In this document: positions 17,700 to 22,857 of the stretch, one piece after another | Position numbering within the stretch: the first letter of the stretch is position 1 | Layout: every line of letters begins with the position of its first letter | Origin: Blastocladiella britannica | Lineage: Eukaryota > Blastocladiomycota > Blastocladiomycetes > Blastocladiales > Blastocladiaceae | Assembly (NCBI GenBank): GCA_025349905.2 | Contig: MU624810.1 | Location: 1-22,857 of the forward strand | Direction: 5' to 3' | Length of the DNA stretch: 22,857 nucleotides | The notes under the pieces: generated by a model | Databases searched by the model: none | Seen by the model: the letters and a program-made list of their open reading frames with translations, nothing else | Told to the model about the DNA's origin: nothing | Program-made: the position numbers and the translations under genes

Positions 17700-20015
17700 T
17701 TACTCGTCCGCCTCAACCGACTCAAACTGATGCCGCCACTGCACGCGGCCCTCGCCGTCTACCCACCACTCGAGCCCGCGCGCCCGGGCCTCGCGCGTCG
17801 ACACCACCCCTTGCGCCACCAGCACTCGCCGCCAGAACAAGAGCACCGCCGGCTGCTTGCTGTCCGGGTACTTGGGCACCGGGAACAGCTCGGCCGCATG
17901 CTGATCTTCGCCGTGTTCTTTCCGGTGCCGCTGCCACAGCCACTGCAGTATCGATAGGTGGTCTCGAGTCCCGGCTGCCTTGACTGCTGCTGCCACCGCG
18001 GCCTCGTCTGGGCCGAACGGTAGCTGGTTTGTACAGCAGAGTGCCTCCCACCAGCGCATGACTCGCAAGTGACCCGATCGTGCCGCAGCCACCACCGAGT
18101 CGCGCTGGGCGCGATGCGGGAAATGCGTCCCAAAGTCAAGGTGCATGCGCCACCAGAAAGAGACCATGGCAATCGATCCATCAGCAGTGGGATCTGCCAG
18201 AGACCCGGCGTCCGGCCCGATCGCCACCAACGGACCCAGCCGCCCTTGCTCCGCCAGAGTTCGCCAGACCGCCAGAAGATCCGTGTTTTGGTGGAAAGTC
18301 GCGGTGTTGATGAGCCCTTGGAATGACAGCGTGTACTCGTCCCAGGAGTCATCAACAATGGGGTGCTCTTGCAGCCACCGGGTCAGCAACTCGATCCGGG
18401 CGTGGACAGGCGCTCGCGCAATGCATCGCGGGTGCCAATCGATGGGCCGCTGGATCCACGCCGCCCACTGGTCGCGCAGCGCAATGTGGCCGCGCGCCAC
18501 CGCCGCCTCGGCCGCGCGCTCGACCACCGTAAACATGATGGGTACTCGGTCGCGCCACCACTGCAGCGCTTCAAGACTCCCGCCCGCACAAGATTCAGTC
18601 AGTACCGTCTGATCCAGTTTCACTACAAACTGCGGCGGGTCGTGGTGCGCGACCCACCAGTTCAAGATTTTTACATCCCCCTGCAATGTTGCTACGTCGA
18701 GGGGCGGTTTTACGGAGGCGCGGTGGAATCCGGCCGGCCCGATCTTGGCCCACCACCAGTCCAGAACTGCTAATCGTTTCTCCGCAGAGGCCAACGCAAT
18801 GGCTGTGCTCGAGAAATGCTTGACGGGCAGCAGCGGGCGGTTCAGCCATTGGGCCCACCATTCCAACGAGGCCACCTGGCCATTCCCAGAGGTCACATCC
18901 AGCATTAGCTGGAAATCTTTGCCCGCAAGCCGAAACGGCGCCGGCATCGGGATCCCGTGCCTCTGCTGCTTGTCGGCGAACCAGCTTAAGACGCTCGTGT
19001 GACCATTAACTGTTGCGTTCCACAGCGCGAGACTGGAGGTGCGGAACAGGACCGAGTGCCGGTCGCACATGTTCCACCAAAACTCGAGTACGTCTAGATT
19101 GCCAGTGGTCGCCGGAAACACCAGCACATCGTCGTCAAATTCAAATGCGTTGCCAGTGCTCCCGTTGGCACATTGATCCACGCGCTCGGCCCACCACTCG
19201 AGCGTCTTTAGGTCTGCGCGCTTGAGCACTGGCATTAGCATGAGCAGCGGGAAATCGCGAAATTGGGCAACGGGGACCCGGTCCACCAGCACCCGCCAGA
19301 TCCACTTGAGCGCCGGCAACCGCGGCTCGGCCATGGCTGCCAGCTTGGCGAACCGCAGGAGTTCCAAGACCGTCAGATCGGGCCCGATCGTCGCGTTCCA
19401 CCAACGCATGGTCGACAGGTCGGCGTTCTGCGCGGAAGAGGCCATGGCGGCAATCCCAACGTTGACTTGCATGCTGCGGCCGGTGACTGTCGCTGAGTTT
19501 GCGACCCACCACTCAAGAACCGCGAAGTTTTGTGCGCGAGAAGCGGCCAAAATCGCTGGGTGCGACCCAAGCTCAGTGCGTGGCACGTCCCGGCTCGCGG
19601 CTACCGCCCAGTCCAAGATCGCCAGTCGTCCGGCAGAAGACGCTGACGACATCACCGCGGTCCACAGCGGGCCGTCGGCGAGGATCGGTGCGATCGCAGC
19701 GCAGTGGTCCATGCACCACTGGAGGGCCACGACATCGCCGGCAAGACTGAACGAGACCATGCACTGTTCGAGGTGTGCGGCAATGTCGGAGCGCGGGCAC
19801 TGCTTGAAGAGATCGAACCGGCCCAAGTCGGCCAGCGTCGCGGGGCTCAGGGTGCTGGACACGCCACTGCGCAGCAAGTGGGTGGTGACATTGGGCACCG
19901 CGGACCGCGGGAGGACGTTCAAGTACCGGACGGCCTCGGAGAGCGTCCATGCTCCGGTGGTCGCGTCGACAAGGATTTGGTCGAGCACGTCGAGATTCAT
20001 TTTTTCATTCATCAT
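17700..20015 (-). CDS. Trp-rich ankyrin-like repeat protein, about 771 aa
   Basis: Intronless. Start is uncertain: candidates are ATG 20045, 20015, 20012 and 20000; 20015 (MMNEKMNLDVLDQILVDA) is chosen because the extra upstream residues are Phe-rich leader-like translation. The first 80 residues (NLDVLDQILVDA..., VRYLNVLPRSAVPNVTTHLL) look F-box-like. From about residue 90 to the end run some 16 repeats of roughly 35-45 residues, each with an L-x-WW helix: LDWAVA, LEWWVAN, MRWWNAT, LKWIWRV, LEWWAER, LEFWWNM, LEWWAQW, LDWWWAK, LNWWVAH, LQWWRDR, FWWRMHL, MRWWEAL, LQWLWQR. This is an ankyrin-like solenoid in which Trp pairs replace the usual Leu of the second helix. I associate such proteins with large families in Blastocladiomycota. 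A protein-protein interaction or substrate-receptor role is inferred. Confidence 0.7.
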   Translation of the reverse strand: MMNEKMNLDVLDQILVDATTGAWTLSEAVRYLNVLPRSAVPNVTTHLLRSGVSSTLSPATLADLGRFDLFKQCPRSDIAAHLEQCMVSFSLAGDVVALQWCMDHCAAIAPILADGPLWTAVMSSASSAGRLAILDWAVAASRDVPRTELGSHPAILAASRAQNFAVLEWWVANSATVTGRSMQVNVGIAAMASSAQNADLSTMRWWNATIGPDLTVLELLRFAKLAAMAEPRLPALKWIWRVLVDRVPVAQFRDFPLLMLMPVLKRADLKTLEWWAERVDQCANGSTGNAFEFDDDVLVFPATTGNLDVLEFWWNMCDRHSVLFRTSSLALWNATVNGHTSVLSWFADKQQRHGIPMPAPFRLAGKDFQLMLDVTSGNGQVASLEWWAQWLNRPLLPVKHFSSTAIALASAEKRLAVLDWWWAKIGPAGFHRASVKPPLDVATLQGDVKILNWWVAHHDPPQFVVKLDQTVLTESCAGGSLEALQWWRDRVPIMFTVVERAAEAAVARGHIALRDQWAAWIQRPIDWHPRCIARAPVHARIELLTRWLQEHPIVDDSWDEYTLSFQGLINTATFHQNTDLLAVWRTLAEQGRLGPLVAIGPDAGSLADPTADGSIAMVSFWWRMHLDFGTHFPHRAQRDSVVAAARSGHLRVMRWWEALCCTNQLPFGPDEAAVAAAVKAAGTRDHLSILQWLWQRHRKEHGEDQHAAELFPVPKYPDSKQPAVLLFWRRVLVAQGVVSTREARARGLEWWVDGEGRVQWRHQFESVEADE

Positions 20016-20080
20016 TTTTTGTAAAGTGAAGAAAAACAGATGCATTTTTTTTTTGTAGAATCGCACGCCGTACTCACCAA
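20016..20080. other. 65-bp spacer, promoter of the Trp-rich repeat gene
   Basis: Lies between the stop of the PhoD-like gene and the chosen start of the repeat gene, both on the - strand. It has long T/A runs (T-runs on the + strand near 20045-20055). A GTGAGTACGG donor-like sequence directly after the PhoD stop could start a leader or UTR intron. Confidence 0.35.
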
Positions 20081-22857
20081 TCAATACAGATCCTGGGCCG
20101 CCGCAGGGTAACTAACACGGGGGGTGACGTGTTGATGCTGGCCCTGCTGCTGCTGCTGGTAAGGCGCCGCCGGCGACGGCGACGAGATCGATAAAGAATG
20201 CAGCTCCGTCACCTCGCGCACATCAAACTCGGAGCGCACAAACTGGGGCGCGCCGGCCTGGGGCACCACCCAGTCAAAGGTGGCTGTCTGGATCATCTCG
20301 TCGACGGGCGAGAAGCGCACCTCGTGCTTGATGTTGAACACCAACTTCTCCTGCGCACCACGCACGGGACGCACCGCAATCCACGCGCGACCAGCCGCAA
20401 AGCCAGTGCGGTGGTTCTCAAACAACGGGACCGCGCGCTCGGCAAACCGCTCGACGTTGCCGCCGAGGCCCAGGGCCAGGATGCTCGCGGGCTTGTTGTG
20501 CTCCCACTGCGCCTGCAGCACGCGAGCAACGCCGGTCGCGTTCTGCACATGGTACTCGAGCACCTCGGCGCCGACACCCGACGCAATGATCTGGGTGATG
20601 TGCATGGGCACCTGCTCGCGCAGCAGGCGGGGCATGTTGGCCGGGCACAGCTCGGCGATGCCGGCCATGGGCGTGTCGTGGCCCGAGACGATCGAGATGC
20701 GCAGGCCCGGGAAGTACTTGATGAGCGCGTGCAGCTGGCTCAGCAGCATCTCGCGCTCGCGCATGTGCACGCCGAGCGTCAGCGCGTCGGGCAGCTCGAG
20801 CGGGCGGCCACCGAGCGCCGACGCCACCGTCGCGAAAGTGTCGCCAAACTTGGCCAGCGTCGCCACGTCGCGGCTGCCAGAGACGGCCGGGTACACGAGC
20901 GGCGTGGGCGCGCCCAGCACCAGGTGGCGGGTCGCCGGGTTCTCCTTGAGGTGGATCTCCACGGCGCGCACAATCTCCTCCAGCGACTCGGGAGCCACAA
21001 TCGTCGACGCCGTGCGCTCCGACCGCGCATCGAGCGCCAGGAACGTGGTCAGCGCGCCGAGCTGGTAGATCTTGGTGTGACCGGCCGGCATCACGCGCTG
21101 CGCCGCGCCAATGTACTTGTCGACGGGCGAGTTGGGGTTGCGCGCCAGCAGCAGCGTCGAGTGCTGCGCAAACAGCAGGTGGAACCGCTGCGCGGCCACA
21201 AACAAGCCGCGCAGGACGGGCGTTGCCTGCATCTCGCGAGTCAGCGCGCCAAAGCCCTCAAAGATATCCGAGTCGTCCCACTGCTGGATGGTCGGGATCG
21301 CCGACAGCGCCTGGCGGAACCCGTTGGCGGTGAACGAGCGCATGTACGCGGCAAAGAAGAACTGGTGCGCCTCGAGGTTCATGGCATCGGTCCAAGCGGC
21401 GCGGGTCTTGGTCTCCACGTTGCCAATGGACAGCCACTCCTTGATGGACGGCAGCTCGAGAATGTGCGCGGTCGAGATCTGCTTGCCACCCGCCACGAGT
21501 CCGTGGAACGCGTCGGCCGCGTGCTCCTGCAGCACGTCCTTCCACAGGCCCTGCTGCTGCTGGTCGGCGCGGTAGAACGGGCGGTCGGCGCTCTTGGGGA
21601 GGCGGTTGCCGTGCGCATACGCCCACTTGAACTGCTCGCCGACACCGGGCACCGCAAACACGGCGCTGCCGCAGCGGTCGACAATGTATTCGAGCTTGAT
21701 GGTGCCGGCGTGCGACATGGGGACGCGGACCACCGAGCGCCAGAACTTGAACCCGGCGAACGAGTCGAGGAGCTCGGGCTCGCGGACAGCAATGTTGCGC
21801 GTAGCGTCGGTGGGGCCGAACGCAAGCTGGATGCGCAGGTTCGGGCGCGCAACAACACCAGGCTTGGCCACCACCAGCACCGAGTAGATGGCCTCACCCG
21901 AGCGCTCCGTCACAATGCTATCGGCAAACTTGATGAAGGGGCCCACAAAGTCCGTCCCGGCGCCGCCGAGCAGCTGGAGCGTCTCCTGCTCCGACTTGAT
22001 GAGCGCCTGCTGCTGCAGCGACAGGCTGGCTGCCGACGTGTCGCGGCCGAGGATCGAGCCGCCAATCTGGAACGTGGACGCCGCCGCCGCCGCGAAGCTG
22101 GTCTGCGACTGCAGCTGGCCGTTGATGGCCGACTCGGCCTGGTATGCCAAAGTGGTCTCGCGGTTGCCAATGTACGTAGGCTGGCCGCCGAAGTGCATGA
22201 TGCCGCCGGCCTCGAGGAAGAGCTCGCCCGCTGTGCCCTGGTGGATGCGCAGGTACTCTTGCTGCTGAATCGACGACAAGCGGTCAAACTCGGTCTTGTG
22301 CATCTTGCTCTGTTGTTTTGCCAATAGTAATGGAGTGAGTGATTGCCATGGCAGACAAGTATATTGAAAGGATCGACGAACCGAAAGCATGGTCGAGCTG
22401 GACGACGACGACGTGTGCGAGGACTGGGCCATGGACGACGACGACGAAGAGGACGACGAGAAGAGCGAGCCAGAGCCAGAGTGGATGCGGAGGTACTCCT
22501 GCTGGTCGGGGCGCGAGAGACGCTCAAACTCGAACTCGGTCAGCTTGTTGGTGATCTGTTAACAAAGGGTCAGGTTATTTTCGTTCGAAATGAGAAGGAA
22601 TACAAGAGTGAAGTGCGCACGTTGAACTTGCCGCCAGTCTGGTACGACGACGAGCCGCTCTGCATGGTGGAAGACGAGCCCGACGACGAGGAGCTGGTGA
22701 ACATGGACTGCTCGTGCTGGAAACGCTTCTGGTACTCGTCGCGCTCAACAACCGACAGGCGCAGGTACTCCTCCTGCGGCAGCTTGACGATCAGCAAACC
22801 GGTCGAGTAGTGCTGGCCGTTGCCGCCGTGGTGGGAGATGGCACCGCCCTGGTACGA
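20081..22857 (-). CDS. PhoD_2-type metallophosphatase-fold protein with degenerate active site, 5' end missing
   Basis: Three exons are visible, 22621->22857, 22382-22555 and 20081-22309; introns are 65 nt (GTGCGC..ACAG) and 72 nt (GTTCGT..ACAG), both phase 0. The upstream part is outside the window. The last exon has the layout of fungal PhoD-related phosphatases (Pfam PhoD_2): a beta-rich N-domain (FKFWRSVVRVPM, GEQFKWAYAH), LWKDVLQEH...FHGLVAGGKQI, FYxxY-like FFFAAYMRSF, WDDSDIFEGFGAL, VLRGLFVAAQRFHLLFAQH, HLVLGAPTPLV and ISIVSGHDTPMAG. Family enzymes have GGGDQI, WDDHDI.DG and GDxH at the first, fourth and last of these; here Asp is Lys, His is Ser and GDxH is GHDT. The fold is therefore probably kept and the metal site lost. 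A Gln/His-rich tail ends at TGA 20081. Exons 1-3 begin with similar modules (EYLRLS..ERDEYQ, FERLSRPDQQEYLRIH, FDRLSSIQQQEYLRIH). Function unknown. Confidence 0.75.
22190..22857 (-). repeat. Exon-encoded tandem protein module, at least three copies
   Basis: The starts of three consecutive exons encode the same 25-30-residue helical motif: VKLPQEEYLRLSVVERDEYQ (exon 1), KLTEFEFERLSRPDQQEYLR (exon 2) and KMHKTEFDRLSSIQQQEYLR (exon 3). Exon 3 follows it with GGIMHFGGQPTYIGN, and the sequence just upstream of the exon 1 module reads GGAISHHGGNGQHYSTG, so the unit seems to be helix plus a Gly/His segment. Both introns are phase 0, so exon duplication would keep frame. More copies probably lie beyond the window. 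Confidence 0.6.

Noticed and set aside
8310..18000. Bacterial operon interpretation of the closely spaced - strand genes
   Set aside because: The genes contain spliceosomal introns and are eukaryote-specific (DPH7, PTPA, importin-alpha), so the tight spacing reflects a compact eukaryotic genome.
20198..22327. 709-residue open frame on the + strand
   Set aside because: Antisense to the PhoD-like gene; Arg/His/Leu-rich composition typical of the reverse frame of GC-rich coding DNA, with no domain, while the - strand matches a protein family.
1..22857. CRISPR arrays, tRNA or rRNA genes, terminal repeats
   Set aside because: Read for direct repeats, cloverleaf-type GGTTCGAATCC boxes and rRNA-like stretches; nothing convincing was found. 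The TTCGAA sites at 3031 and 10413 have no tRNA context.

Overview
The window is nuclear DNA from a GC-rich eukaryote with a very compact genome. It carries at least 19 spliceosomal introns, each 52-73 nt, with GT..AG borders. Their positions follow from protein-family continuity and reading phase, not from transcripts. Several genes are orthologues of yeast and animal housekeeping genes (dihydrofolate synthase, PLP homeostasis protein, importin-alpha, DPH7, PTPA, WDR83/MORG1). A 771-residue protein is built from Trp-rich ankyrin-like repeats of a style I associate with blastocladiomycete fungi (Allomyces, Catenaria). A zoosporic fungus, probably Blastocladiomycota, is therefore my best guess; this is inference only.

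Layout. 1-342 (+): C-terminal end of a ZIP metal transporter. 407-3022 (-): large acidic Ser-rich nuclear-type protein with two NUMOD1-like modules near its C-terminus. 3067-4557 (+): dihydrofolate/folylpolyglutamate synthase. 4694-5402 and 5857-6904 (+): two frameshifted gene remnants of unknown family, separated by a promoter-like block. 7093-8285 (+): low-complexity Ala/Thr/Pro protein with a short coiled coil, in four exons including a 23-nt microexon. 8310-9212 (-): YggS/PLPBP. 9267-11882 (-): divergent importin-alpha in six exons. 12052-13264 (-): DPH7. 13293-14688 (+): PTPA in five exons. 14706-15811 (-): WDR83/MORG1 in four exons. 15856-17637 (-): possible CCZ1-like longin protein. 17700-20015 (-): Trp-rich ankyrin-like repeat protein. 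20081 to beyond 22857 (-): PhoD_2-type metallophosphatase-fold protein whose metal-binding motifs look destroyed; its 5' exons encode a repeated module and run off the window.

Genes are packed tightly. Divergent start codons lie 28 and 44 bp apart, convergent stop codons 17, 24 and 64 bp apart, and tandem genes 44-65 bp apart in several places. The genes do not form one pathway. Most are unrelated housekeeping functions (folate, vitamin B6, nuclear import, eEF2 diphthamide, PP2A activation, MAPK/splicing scaffold, possibly Rab7 activation). The least ordinary content is the degenerate PhoD-like protein with its exon-encoded repeats, the decayed gene pair at 4.7-6.9 kb, and the NUMOD-like protein. 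I see no rRNA, tRNA, CRISPR array, intact transposon or bacterial-style operon.
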